From assembly GCA_947479185.1 (NCBI GenBank), contig CANJYY010000055.1, forward strand, positions 1-11,188: a stretch of DNA of 11,188 bases, written 5' to 3'. Positions 1 to 7,498 of the stretch are shown here, in pieces. Both the position numbers and the translations under genes were made by a program. Each line of letters starts with the position of its first letter. Positions within the stretch are counted from its first letter, which is position 1. Under the pieces are notes generated by a model. The model had not been told where the DNA came from. It did no database searches and saw only the letters and a list, made by a program, of their open reading frames with translations. The DNA is from Caulobacteraceae bacterium (lineage in GTDB: Bacteria > Pseudomonadota > Alphaproteobacteria > Caulobacterales > Caulobacteraceae).

Positions 1-1772
<1,772 letters not shown>

Positions 1773-1846
1773 ACCATTCTCCTACGCGCGGCCCTGCAAC
1801 CTCGGCGCCGCGCAGGCCACCCTACACTGGGCGGCCTTTGTGAATG

Positions 1847-1876
1847 ATATGTGGCCGCTTCGTCAGCGCATTCAAG
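1847..1876 (-). promoter_or_regulatory. Candidate heat-shock (sigma-32/RpoH) promoter for lon
   Basis: Read on the minus strand, CTTGAA (1876-1871) is followed after 16 bases by CCACATAT (1854-1847). The RpoH consensus is CTTGAA then CCCCATnT, so the -35 is perfect and the -10 matches 7 of 8. The spacer is slightly longer than the E. coli norm but fits the CTTG-N17/18 spacing described for alphaproteobacteria. It lies about 75 bases before the lon start, and lon is a known heat-shock gene in many bacteria. This is a motif match only. Confidence 0.45.
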
Positions 1877-1884
1877 CGCACGGG

Positions 1885-1926
1885 CCGCCGCGCGGCGGAC
1901 GGACGCAGGGAAAAGCGCGGTTTTCC
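1885..1926. repeat. Two small inverted repeats upstream of the lon promoter
   Basis: A perfect 14-base palindrome (CCGCCG CGCGGCGG, 1885-1898) is followed by a 6-bp stem GGAAAA/TTTTCC with a 6-base loop (1909-1926). They lie between the end of the DUF4440 gene and the lon promoter and may help end the upstream minus-strand transcript. Neither has a clear T-run, so a terminator role is only a guess. Confidence 0.25.
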
Positions 1927-1961
1927 ACGGGTTTCGGCGCCCCGGCCCGAGCGGGAAGGCC

Positions 1962-2477
1962 CTACTTTACCGCCTCATGGCTGTAGCTGAACACGCGGGC
2001 CAGCCGCCAGCCGTCCGGGGACAGACGCCAGACCTGAACGAAATGGGCCTTGCCGACCAGCTTTTCCGGGCCATCGCCGCGGCGCTCGTAGAACAGGTGG
2101 TCGCCTTCCTCGAACGCGCCGTAACCGGGGATCGGTTCGACCTTCAGGCTGCCGGCGACCAGTTCCCGGCGGGAACGCCAGGCGTCCGGCGCCTTCTTCT
2201 CCTCGCAGGACCGGGCGTAGTCCGCGACGAATCCCGCTGCGTCTTCGGCGATCAGGCCGCCCTTGTCGTGGAACATCTCGAAGTCGGGCGTCAGCATGGC
2301 CTCGACCTTCGCCGGATCGCAGCCCGTGAAGAAAACCGCGAAGAACTCGGCGTCCCTCGCCCGGATCGCCTCGGTCAGGGCCGCGCCCTGCGGCATGGCC
2401 GGGGCGGCGGGCTCGCTTTGGGCCGCGACGGGCCCGGCGAGGACGGCGACCGCCAGGGCCGCGAAAGCCAGCCGCAC
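1962..2477 (-). CDS. Exported DUF4440 / SnoaL-like (NTF2-fold) protein
   Basis: The 171-residue protein starts with a hydrophobic signal peptide (residues 1 to about 19, ending PVAA before QSEP), so it is probably periplasmic. The mature part fits the DUF4440/NTF2-like fold: a first helix with ARDAEFFAVFFTGCDP, then TPDFEMFHDKGG (about 63-74), and late strands with HFVQVWRLSPDGWRLARVFSYSHE. Some NTF2-fold proteins are enzymes and others simply bind ligands, so the substrate cannot be named. Cys53 and Cys91 could form a disulfide in the periplasm. The start is GTG at 2477, preceded by AAGAGG that overlaps the stop of the upstream DUF3606 gene. The 4-base gap suggests the two are co-transcribed, perhaps with translational coupling. 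The family call is good and the role is unknown. Confidence 0.85.
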   Translation of the reverse strand: MRLAFAALAVAVLAGPVAAQSEPAAPAMPQGAALTEAIRARDAEFFAVFFTGCDPAKVEAMLTPDFEMFHDKGGLIAEDAAGFVADYARSCEEKKAPDAWRSRRELVAGSLKVEPIPGYGAFEEGDHLFYERRGDGPEKLVGKAHFVQVWRLSPDGWRLARVFSYSHEAVK

Positions 2478-2481
2478 CGGG

Positions 2482-2664
2482 CTACCTCTTCTTGCCCAGG
2501 TGTGCGGCGATGTCCTTGGTCATGCGGCCGGCGGCGCGGTGGGCGGCGATCAGCTGCTCCTTCGTCACGCCCCAGCGCTTCATCCAGTACTCGACGGACT
2601 GCCGCTCCGAGAGGTCCAGCCGGTCGCGATCGATGAATCCGCGTTTGTCTTTCAGGCCGGCCAT
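2482..2664 (-). CDS. DUF3606 small protein
   Basis: This 60-residue soluble protein resembles the DUF3606 family, which is common in alphaproteobacteria: DKRGFIDRDRLDLSERQSVE, then a helix-turn-helix-like stretch YWMKRWGVTKEQL, and a C-terminal helix ending DIAAHLGKKR. The function of the family is not established. An upstream in-frame GTG at 2676 is possible, but GAGG placed 6 bases before the ATG at 2664 favours the ATG. Family members also usually begin shortly before the DKRG-like motif. It ends 4 bases before the DUF4440 gene and is probably first in a two-gene operon with it. No biochemical role can be inferred from the pairing. Confidence 0.82.
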   Translation of the reverse strand: MAGLKDKRGFIDRDRLDLSERQSVEYWMKRWGVTKEQLIAAHRAAGRMTKDIAAHLGKKR

Positions 2665-2725
2665 GGGGGTCCTCACGAAGGTTGCCGGCGCAGGATACGC
2701 GGAAGCGGAGGGGGGGAACAGGTTT

Positions 2726-2828
2726 GCGTCCTTCGAGACGCGGACCTGAGGGTCCGCTCCTCAGGATGACGAAAACCAAACCCCGTCATGGTGAGGAGCG
2801 AGCCTCAAGCGAGCGTCTCGAACCACGC
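2726..2828. repeat. Large imperfect palindromic intergenic repeat, copy 1
   Basis: The left arm (2726-2771) reads gcgtccttcgagacgc... gctcctcaggatgacg. The right arm (2784-2828), reverse-complemented, reads gcgtggttcgagacgc... gctcctcaccatgacg. The arms pair over most of about 45 bases around a 12-base A/C-rich centre. The left arm contains its own perfect hairpin, GCGGACC-TGAG-GGTCCGC (2740-2757). A second element of the same design lies at 10730-10835. This is a dispersed palindromic repeat with no coding content. It sits between oppositely oriented genes and could fold into a cruciform or an RNA hairpin. Confidence 0.85.
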
Positions 2829-2868
2829 AGCATTGGCGCCCTGCCCGCTCCCCCGCTACCCTGCCCGC

Positions 2869-3291
2869 ATGACCCAACCCCTGCGCCGCCTGATCGATCT
2901 GCCCGGGATCGCCGACCTCGAATCCCGGGCGCTGATGAAGCCCTCGCTCGCCGAGCCCGAGGCGCGAGCGGACGTGCCCGAGATCGATGATGTCTGCCGG
3001 GCCAGCTTCGGCCTGACGGCGGACGAGGCCGAGGCGCTCGCCCTGCCCGCCGGCTGGGACGGCATCGACCGCAAGCCGCCGGCCCAGCAGGTGTTCGCCT
3101 TCGAGGACGCCGGCTGGGACGTGACCGACAAGCGTCGGCCGCTGCGCATGCTGGGCCACTACGCCCTGCCCCTGTGGCTGGCGATCCGCGGCGTCGCCGG
3201 CGAGTTGCCGTTCCAGGCCCCGCCGGCCGAGGCCAGCGACGACTGGGCCAGCAGCATGGCCCGAGACGCCAAGGCGTTCAGGAAGCGCTAG
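2869..3291 (+). CDS. Conserved-looking hypothetical protein (140 aa)
   Basis: The frame starts MTQPLRRLIDLPGIADLESR and ends MARDAKAFRKR. I do not recognise a family. Codon use is strongly GC3-biased like its neighbours, which argues for a real gene. The protein is acidic, with no signal peptide and one moderately hydrophobic stretch (MLGHYALPLWLAIRG) too short and mixed to call a membrane segment. ATG at 2869 was chosen because the frame upstream of it runs into the palindromic repeat. No Shine-Dalgarno sequence precedes this ATG. A weak -35/-10 pair (TTGGCG at 2833, GCTACCCT at 2855-2862) would put transcription close to the ATG, so a leaderless message is possible. It ends about 200 bases before the desaturase. 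Confidence 0.65.
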   Translation: MTQPLRRLIDLPGIADLESRALMKPSLAEPEARADVPEIDDVCRASFGLTADEAEALALPAGWDGIDRKPPAQQVFAFEDAGWDVTDKRRPLRMLGHYALPLWLAIRGVAGELPFQAPPAEASDDWASSMARDAKAFRKR

Positions 3292-3338
3292 CGCGCGGGG
3301 ACCTATCAGCCCCCTTCCTGCCTGCAATAAGCCTCACT

Positions 3339-3369
3339 CGGGGCCTATGGACAATGCAACAGGGCCCCG
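3339..3369 (+). other. Inverted repeat after the 140-aa gene
   Basis: CGGGGCC (3339-3345) and GGCCCCG (3363-3369) form a perfect 7-bp stem with a 17-base loop, 48 bases after the stop of the preceding gene. It may be a weak terminator, but only TTCCC follows rather than a T-run, so the role is uncertain. Confidence 0.3.
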
Positions 3370-3448
3370 TTCCCGTGTCTTGCGTCGCCACGACGCCTCG
3401 CGCGATTCGACACGCGGGCTTAAACATCTCCGTCGCATTGTCGGGCTA

Positions 3449-3468
3449 GACCGTTCGCAGAAACGGTC
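3449..3468 (+). promoter_or_regulatory. Hairpin/operator-like inverted repeat in the desaturase leader
   Basis: GACCGTT (3449-3455) and AACGGTC (3462-3468) are perfect inverted 7-mers around CGCAGA, 21 bases before the desaturase start. They could be a regulator's operator, since membrane-lipid genes are often regulated, or an RNA hairpin in the leader. GCTAGACC at 3445-3452 resembles the Caulobacter -10 (GCTAnAwC) but has no matching -35. Confidence 0.4.
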
Positions 3469-3489
3469 GGCGCGAGTCGGGAAGAGACA

Positions 3490-4521
3490 TTGACCACGAC
3501 ATCCTCCGAGCCGCGCCGCTGGCGCAAGATCCTCACCGCCTACCAGCAACCCAGTCACGCCCGCTCGATTCTCGAGATCGTGCTGAGCGCCGCGCCGCTG
3601 CTGGCTATCTGGACCGCCGCCTGGGTGGCGGCGATCTTCGGCCTGTGGTGGCTGGCGCTGCTGCTGTCGATCCCGGCCGCGGCCTTCCTGGTGCGGCTGT
3701 TCATGGTCCAGCACGACTGCAGCCATCAGTCCTTCTTCCGCAGCCCGGCGGCCAATGACTGGACCGGCCGGCTGATCGGCGTGCTGACCATGACGCCCTA
3801 CCACTGCTGGCGCCGGTCGCACGCGATCCACCACGCCACCTCGGGCGATCTCGACCGCCGGGGTCTCGGCGACATCGCCACCCTGACCGTGGCCGAATAC
3901 CGGGCGCTGCCGCTGATGCGCCGGATCGGCTACCGCCTGTACCGAAATCCGGTCGTTCTGTTCGTCATCGGCCCGGCCTGGGTGTTCGTGCTCGAACAGC
4001 GCCTGCCGATGGGCCTGATGAAGGAAGGCTGGAAGCCCTGGCTCAGCGCCATGGGCACCAACGTGACCATCGCGGTGCTGGTCGGCCTGGTGATCTGGGC
4101 CGGCGGCTGGAAGGGCCTGCTGCTGATCCACCTGCCGACCATCCTGCTGGCCGCCTCGATCGGCGTCTGGCTGTTCTACGTCCAGCATCAGTTCGAGAAC
4201 GCCTACTGGGCCCGCAAGGGCGAGTGGGACCACACCGAAGCCGCCCTGCATGGCAGTTCGCACTACGACCTGCCGGCCCCGCTGCGCTGGATGACGGCCA
4301 ACATCGGCGTGCACCATGTGCACCACGTCAACAGCCGCATCCCCTACTACCGCCTGACCAAGGTGCTGAAGGACCATCCCGAGCTGCGCGAGGTCAGCCG
4401 CCTGGGCCTGGTGGACAGCTTCAAGACGGTGTCCCTGGCGCTCTGGGATGAAGGCAGCCGCCGGCTGATCTCCTTCCGCCAGCTACGACAGCTTCGCCGC
4501 GCGGAGCGGGCCGCCGCCTGA
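3490..4521 (+). CDS. Membrane fatty acid desaturase (acyl-lipid, Delta-12/omega-6-like superfamily)
   Basis: This di-iron integral membrane enzyme introduces a double bond into membrane fatty acyl chains using oxygen and reducing power. All three histidine boxes are present: HDCSH (75-79), HAIHH (111-115) and HHVHH (275-279, in GVHHVHHVNSRIPYYRL). Hydrophobic segments lie around residues 27-72, about 155-170 and about 195-235, as expected for the fold. At 343 residues it is full length. The start is TTG at 3490, preceded by GGGAAGAG. The next in-frame ATG falls only two residues before the first histidine box, so it cannot be the start. The substrate position (Delta-9 or Delta-12) cannot be decided from motifs alone. 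It has its own leader and its own terminator, so it appears monocistronic. A rare TTG start may keep expression low. Confidence 0.93.
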   Translation: MTTTSSEPRRWRKILTAYQQPSHARSILEIVLSAAPLLAIWTAAWVAAIFGLWWLALLLSIPAAAFLVRLFMVQHDCSHQSFFRSPAANDWTGRLIGVLTMTPYHCWRRSHAIHHATSGDLDRRGLGDIATLTVAEYRALPLMRRIGYRLYRNPVVLFVIGPAWVFVLEQRLPMGLMKEGWKPWLSAMGTNVTIAVLVGLVIWAGGWKGLLLIHLPTILLAASIGVWLFYVQHQFENAYWARKGEWDHTEAALHGSSHYDLPAPLRWMTANIGVHHVHHVNSRIPYYRLTKVLKDHPELREVSRLGLVDSFKTVSLALWDEGSRRLISFRQLRQLRRAERAAA

Positions 4522-4544
4522 CACCCCACGCTGAGAACAAGGCG

Positions 4545-4573
4545 ACGCCCGCAGGACCAGGTCCTGCGGGCGT
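4545..4573 (+). terminator. Strong rho-independent terminator of the desaturase gene
   Basis: Bases 4545-4558 and 4560-4573 are a perfect 14-bp inverted repeat about A4559, in practice a 13-bp GC-rich stem (ACGCCCGCAGGAC) with a CAG loop. It starts 24 bases after the desaturase stop and is followed by the U-rich GCTTCTGTCT. Confidence 0.88.
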
Positions 4574-4579
4574 GCTTCT

Positions 4580-4599
4580 GTCTGATCGGTCGGTCAGAC
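4580..4599 (-). terminator. Hairpin just after the minus-strand YYD-repeat gene
   Basis: GTCTGA (4580-4585) and TCAGAC (4594-4599) pair around an 8-base loop. The hairpin is immediately downstream of the stop codon of the converging minus-strand gene (stop at 4601-4603) and may serve as its terminator together with the large stem beyond it. Confidence 0.45.
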
Positions 4600-4600
4600 C

Positions 4601-6142
4601 CTAGTAGCCGCGCGGACCGCGATCCGGGCGCATCCAGTGCAGGCTGTTCGCCAGCGCATCGAGACGCGCCTGGATCCGCATCGTGTCGCTGCGGCTCAGA
4701 CGCCCCCGCGGGTGCGGCATGCGCTGTTCCTGGCGACGGATCATCGACAGCTGGCGCAGGGCCCGGTTGCCCTCGGCGGCGCTGAGCGTGCGCTGGCGCA
4801 TTCCCGAGCGAATGCGCTGGTCGAGCCAGGCTTCACGGCCCCGCAGATCGGCCGGCGCGCCGTCCCAGGCGCCCTCGGCGTTGTAGGTCATTTCCGGCGC
4901 GGACTGAGGGGCGGTGGCCACCCAGCGGCCGCGGGCGTCGTAGTAGCCCCAGGCCTGGCCGGCATGCCAGCGGCCGTTGGAGTCGTAGTAGCCGGCCTGG
5001 GCGTCGGGAACCCAGACACCGTCGGCGTTCGGGCGACCGGAAGCCTGACCGGGCATCCAGCGGCCGTTGCGATCGTAGCTGCCCGTGGCCGGTCCCGCGA
5101 TCCACTGGCCCCGCATGTCGTAGTAACCGCTGGCGGCGCCGGCGACCCACTGGCCGCGGCTGTCGTAGTAGCCGGCGGCGGAGGCCGGGACCCAGCGACC
5201 GTTGGCGTCATAGTAGCCGCTGACCTCGGCGCCCGACTGGCCCGGAACCCACCGGCCGGACGCGTCATAGTGGCCATTCGGCGCGCCGGCGACCCAGTCG
5301 CCGTTGCGGTCATAGTAACCGGCGGCGTTGGAGCGGGCCGTGTCGCCGGCATGCCAGACACCGTTGCTGTCGTAGCGGCCGTAGGCCGGGCGGTCGCTGA
5401 CCGGCGTCGCGCGCGTGGCGGTCCAGCGCCCCGTGGCGTCGTAGTAGCCGTAGGTTTCGCCGGCGCGCCAGCGGCCGTTGGCGTCGTAATAGCCCGGCTG
5501 CGCGTCAGCGACCCAGACGCCGTCGGCGTTGATGCGGCCCTGCGCCTGACCGGCGATCCAGCGCCCGGCGCGGTCGTAGTGACCGGTGGCGGGACCGGCG
5601 ACCCACTGGCCACGGGTGTTGTAGTAGCCGCTGGCGGCGCCGGCGACCCACTGGCCGCGCGTGTCGTAGTAGCCGTTCGACGAGGCCGGCACCCAGCGGT
5701 TGTTGCTGTCGTAGTAGCCGCTCGAACTCGCGCTCGACGACGAGGCGACCCAGCGGCCCGAGGCGTCATAGTAGCCGTTCGGCGCGCCCTGGACCCAGCC
5801 GCCGTCGCGGTCGTAGTAGCCGGCGGCCTGGGCCCGGTCGATGTCGTTGGCATGCCACTGACCGCGGCTGTCGTAGTAGCCGTAGGCATGGGCGCAGTCG
5901 CCGTTCGGCTTGGCGACCTGGGACCCGATCAGGGCGCCGGCGATGCCGCCGATGACGGCGCCGGCGGCGCGATCATCGCGACCGGCCACGGCGCTGCCGA
6001 CGATCGCGCCGATGCCGGCGCCCGCCACCGTTCCGGCGACGCGGCTGCTGCGTTGCTGCTCGCAGGTCTGTTGCTGCGCCATCGCGAACGACGGCATCAG
6101 CGCGGCCGCGGCGATGCCGGCGACCAGAATGAGTTTTCGCAT
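4601..6142 (-). CDS. Exported glycine-zipper protein with twenty GYYDxxGRW repeats
   Basis: The 513-residue protein begins with a signal peptide (MRKLILVAGIAAAALMPSFA, cleavage near AMA-QQQ). Residues about 34-76 form a glycine-zipper 2TM-like segment (VAGTVAGAGIGAIVGSAVAG, then AVIGGIAGALIGSQVA), as in Rickettsia 17-kDa-antigen-like envelope proteins. Residues 87-419 hold twenty units of about 15 residues with consensus GYYDxxGRWVAGxA, and a decayed 21st unit may follow (YNAEGAWDGAP). Residues about 432-503 form a charged helical domain (AWLDQRIRSG... RLDALANSLHW), like the tails of other alphaproteobacterial envelope proteins that I recall. The cell-envelope location is inferred from the signal and zipper, and no enzymatic motif is seen. 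GGGAG lies 8 bases before the ATG. The gene is divergent from the DGPF-sigma operon, and the long open frame on its other strand is a by-product of the repeats. Confidence 0.9.
   Translation of the reverse strand: MRKLILVAGIAAAALMPSFAMAQQQTCEQQRSSRVAGTVAGAGIGAIVGSAVAGRDDRAAGAVIGGIAGALIGSQVAKPNGDCAHAYGYYDSRGQWHANDIDRAQAAGYYDRDGGWVQGAPNGYYDASGRWVASSSSASSSGYYDSNNRWVPASSNGYYDTRGQWVAGAASGYYNTRGQWVAGPATGHYDRAGRWIAGQAQGRINADGVWVADAQPGYYDANGRWRAGETYGYYDATGRWTATRATPVSDRPAYGRYDSNGVWHAGDTARSNAAGYYDRNGDWVAGAPNGHYDASGRWVPGQSGAEVSGYYDANGRWVPASAAGYYDSRGQWVAGAASGYYDMRGQWIAGPATGSYDRNGRWMPGQASGRPNADGVWVPDAQAGYYDSNGRWHAGQAWGYYDARGRWVATAPQSAPEMTYNAEGAWDGAPADLRGREAWLDQRIRSGMRQRTLSAAEGNRALRQLSMIRRQEQRMPHPRGRLSRSDTMRIQARLDALANSLHWMRPDRGPRGY
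4883..5383 (-). repeat. Block B: second ten YYD repeats (residues 254-420)
   Basis: Units 1-10 match block A one to one at a constant offset of 167 residues (501 bp) with no gaps. Examples are NGYYDASGRW at 122 and NGHYDASGRW at 289, and the degenerate GRINADGVW at 202 and GRPNADGVW at 369. This shows that a whole ten-unit block was duplicated in tandem. Confidence 0.9.
5384..5884 (-). repeat. Block A: first ten YYD repeats (residues 87-253)
   Basis: There are ten units, beginning YGYYDSRGQWHAND at residue 87 and ending YGYYDATGRWTATR at 231. Most units are 15 residues (45 bp); units 1 and 3 are longer (20 and 19 residues). Unit 8 (GRINADGVWVADAQ) lacks the YYD core. The same order, lengths and odd unit recur in block B exactly 167 residues later. 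Confidence 0.9.
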
Positions 6143-6239
6143 GAGGGAGGCTCCCGGTCGGGCGCGTCGCCCTGACCTCTGCAGCAGGAACCCGTCGCCG
6201 CGACCGAAGTTCCATGCGCCTGAGGCCGCTCCCGTTCCG

Positions 6240-6287
6240 GAAATTTCTCACCACGCCTGTCGGGGCGCGCCATACTGGTTCGTCCTT
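6240..6287 (+). promoter_or_regulatory. Candidate ECF42-type promoter P1 (DGPF-sigma operon)
   Basis: TGTCGG (6258-6263), a 17-base spacer and CGTCCTT (6281-6287) precede the YCII start at 6310, with GAAATTTC at 6240-6247. The same -35, spacing, -10 and upstream octamer recur at 7420-7466. From memory, the published ECF42 target motif is TGTCGA at -35 with CGA/TC at -10, which fits. This would make the operon self-regulated. Confidence 0.75.
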
Positions 6288-6309
6288 CGATCGAACGGAG
6301 ACCGCGCCG

Positions 6310-6675
6310 ATGCTCTACGCCCTGCTCTGCTACAACGACGAGGCCGAGGTGTTCGCCTGGGACCAGGATCAGGACGCCGTCGTCATGGCGCGTCTCGAGG
6401 CCGTCCCGCAGACGCTCGACAGGGCCGGCAAGCTGGGCCCGTCGCTGCGGCTGCTGCCGACCACGGCGGCCACCACCCTGCGCAAGGACCAGGACCTGGT
6501 CATCGACGGCCCCTACGCCGAGACCAAGGAACAGCTGCTCGGCTTCTACCTGCTGGACATCGAAGGGCTGGAGGAAGGTCTGGCCATCGCCCGCGAACTG
6601 GCGGCGGCCAATCCGGGCGGCGCCTACGAGATCCGGCCGATCGGCTACTTCCGGCCGGGCAAGGCGCTGGGGTGA
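6310..6675 (+). CDS. YCII-related / DGPF-domain protein
   Basis: This 121-residue protein begins MLYALLCYNDEAEVFAWDQD and has the family signature DGPYAETKEQLLGFYLLD (residues 66-83). It ends with the usual ferredoxin-like C-terminus AYEIRPIGYFRPGKALG. DGPF proteins are small soluble proteins, conserved partners of ECF42 sigma factors. Their biochemical role is not settled, although YciI-fold proteins have been proposed as enzymes. ATG at 6310 was chosen over an upstream in-frame ATG at 6214 because homologues begin M(K/L)Y, and because the upstream ATG would lie before the promoter. Its stop overlaps the sigma GTG start (GTGA), implying translational coupling. The length is normal. Confidence 0.92.
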   Translation: MLYALLCYNDEAEVFAWDQDQDAVVMARLEAVPQTLDRAGKLGPSLRLLPTTAATTLRKDQDLVIDGPYAETKEQLLGFYLLDIEGLEEGLAIARELAAANPGGAYEIRPIGYFRPGKALG

Positions 6676-7418
6676 CCGATCTCGCCTGGATCGACGCGGC
6701 CCTGACCGGCGCGCGGCCCCAGGCGGTCGGCGCGCTGCTGCGCTATTTCCGCGACCTGGATACGGCGGAGGAAGCGTTTCAGGACGCCTGCCTGCGGGCG
6801 CTGAAGGCCTGGCCGGTCAACGGCCCGCCGCGCGACCCGGCGGCCTGGCTGATCATGGTCGGCCGCAACGCCGGCATCGACGGCGCGCGCCGCCGGGCGA
6901 AGCAGACCGCCCTGCCCGATGAAACCTTGCTGTCGGATACCGAAGACGCCGAGACGCCGCTGGCCGAGCGCCTCGACGGCGCCGACTATCGCGACGACGT
7001 ACTGCGGCTGATGTTCATCTGCTGCCACCCCGACCTGCCGGCCACGCAGCAGGTGGCGCTGGCCCTGCGGATCGTCTCGGGCCTGTCGGTGAAGCAGATC
7101 GCCAGGGCCTTCCTCGTCGGCGAGAGCGCCATGGAGCAGCGGATCACCCGCGCCAAGGCGAAGATCGCCGGCGCGGGCGTGCCGTTCGAGACCCCCGGCC
7201 CCGCCGAACGCGCCGAGCGCGTGGCGGCCGTGGCGGCGATGATCTACCTGGTGTTCAACGAGGGCTATTCCGCCGGCGGCCGGCGGGACGACCGCGCGCC
7301 TCGCCGACGAGGCCATCCGCCTGGCCCGGCTGCTGCTGCGCCTGTACCAGACCGAGCCGGAGATCATGGGACTCGCCGCCATCTCGACCAACTGCTCCAG
7401 CGCAGCGAGACGGACTGA
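6672..7418 (+). pseudogene. ECF42-type sigma factor with C-terminal TPR extension largely deleted
   Basis: ECF sigma factors direct RNA polymerase to a small set of promoters. Region sigma-2 lies at about 13-75 (LRYFRDLDTAEEAFQDACLR... DPAAWLIMVGRNAGIDGARR). The linker is LRLMFICCHPDLP (111-123). Region sigma-4 lies at about 124-166 (ALRIVSGLSVKQIARAF). The family motif NEGYS (196-200) is followed by a break. Residues about 203-236 are an out-of-frame, Arg/Pro-rich string. In the +1 frame the same bases (7288-7377) encode TARLADEAIRLARLLLRLYQ and TEPEIMGLAA, the expected start of the TPR-like extension. The original frame then resumes with HLDQLLQRSETD, which resembles the true ECF42 C-terminus. 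Total length is 248 against about 400 or more for the family. It may still work as a bare sigma2-sigma4 protein, but in studied ECF42 members the extension matters for activity, so loss of function is likely. GTG start, coupled to the DGPF gene. Confidence 0.8.
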
Positions 7419-7419
7419 A

Positions 7420-7466
7420 GAAATTTCGCCGCCGCCTGTCGGCCCGGAGCCCGCCCGTTCGTCCTT
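7420..7466 (+). promoter_or_regulatory. Candidate ECF42-type promoter P2 (SRPBCC-VOC pair)
   Basis: TGTCGG (7437-7442), a 17-base spacer and CGTCCTT (7460-7466) precede the SRPBCC start at 7499. GAAATTTC at 7420-7427 overlaps the last base of the sigma stop codon. The elements and their spacing are identical to P1, while the spacer bases differ except for the GTT before the -10. This argues for shared recognition rather than simple recent copying. Confidence 0.75.
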
Positions 7467-7498
7467 GGGACAACAGCCAACATAGGAACATCTCGCCC

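Noticed and set aside
2726..2828. CRISPR or IS-end interpretation of the palindromic repeats
   Set aside because: There are no regular spacers, no transposase frame and no target-site duplications. The two copies are 8 kb apart in intergenic positions.
3439..3468. TGTCGG at 3439-3444 as a third ECF42-type promoter
   Set aside because: No CGTC-like -10 lies 17 bases downstream; the sequence there is AACGGTC within the inverted repeat.
3334..4377. 347-residue minus-strand open frame opposite the desaturase
   Set aside because: It is rich in His/Gln/Gly/Arg without motifs. The plus strand carries three histidine boxes.
4545..4600. Small RNA gene between the desaturase and the YYD-repeat gene
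   Set aside because: A perfect stem with a U-rich tail directly after a stop codon is fully explained as a terminator, and no promoter is visible.
4637..6175. 512-residue plus-strand open frame opposite the YYD-repeat gene
   Set aside because: It is open only because the 45-bp repeats keep its complement free of stops. The signal peptide, glycine zipper and repeat motifs are all in the minus-strand protein.
5910..7418. Single 502-residue reading from 5910 that would fuse into the sigma factor
   Set aside because: The region before 6672 lies in the antisense of another gene, across promoter P1 and in the wrong frame of the DGPF gene. Family starts and the GTGA overlap place the sigma start at 6672.
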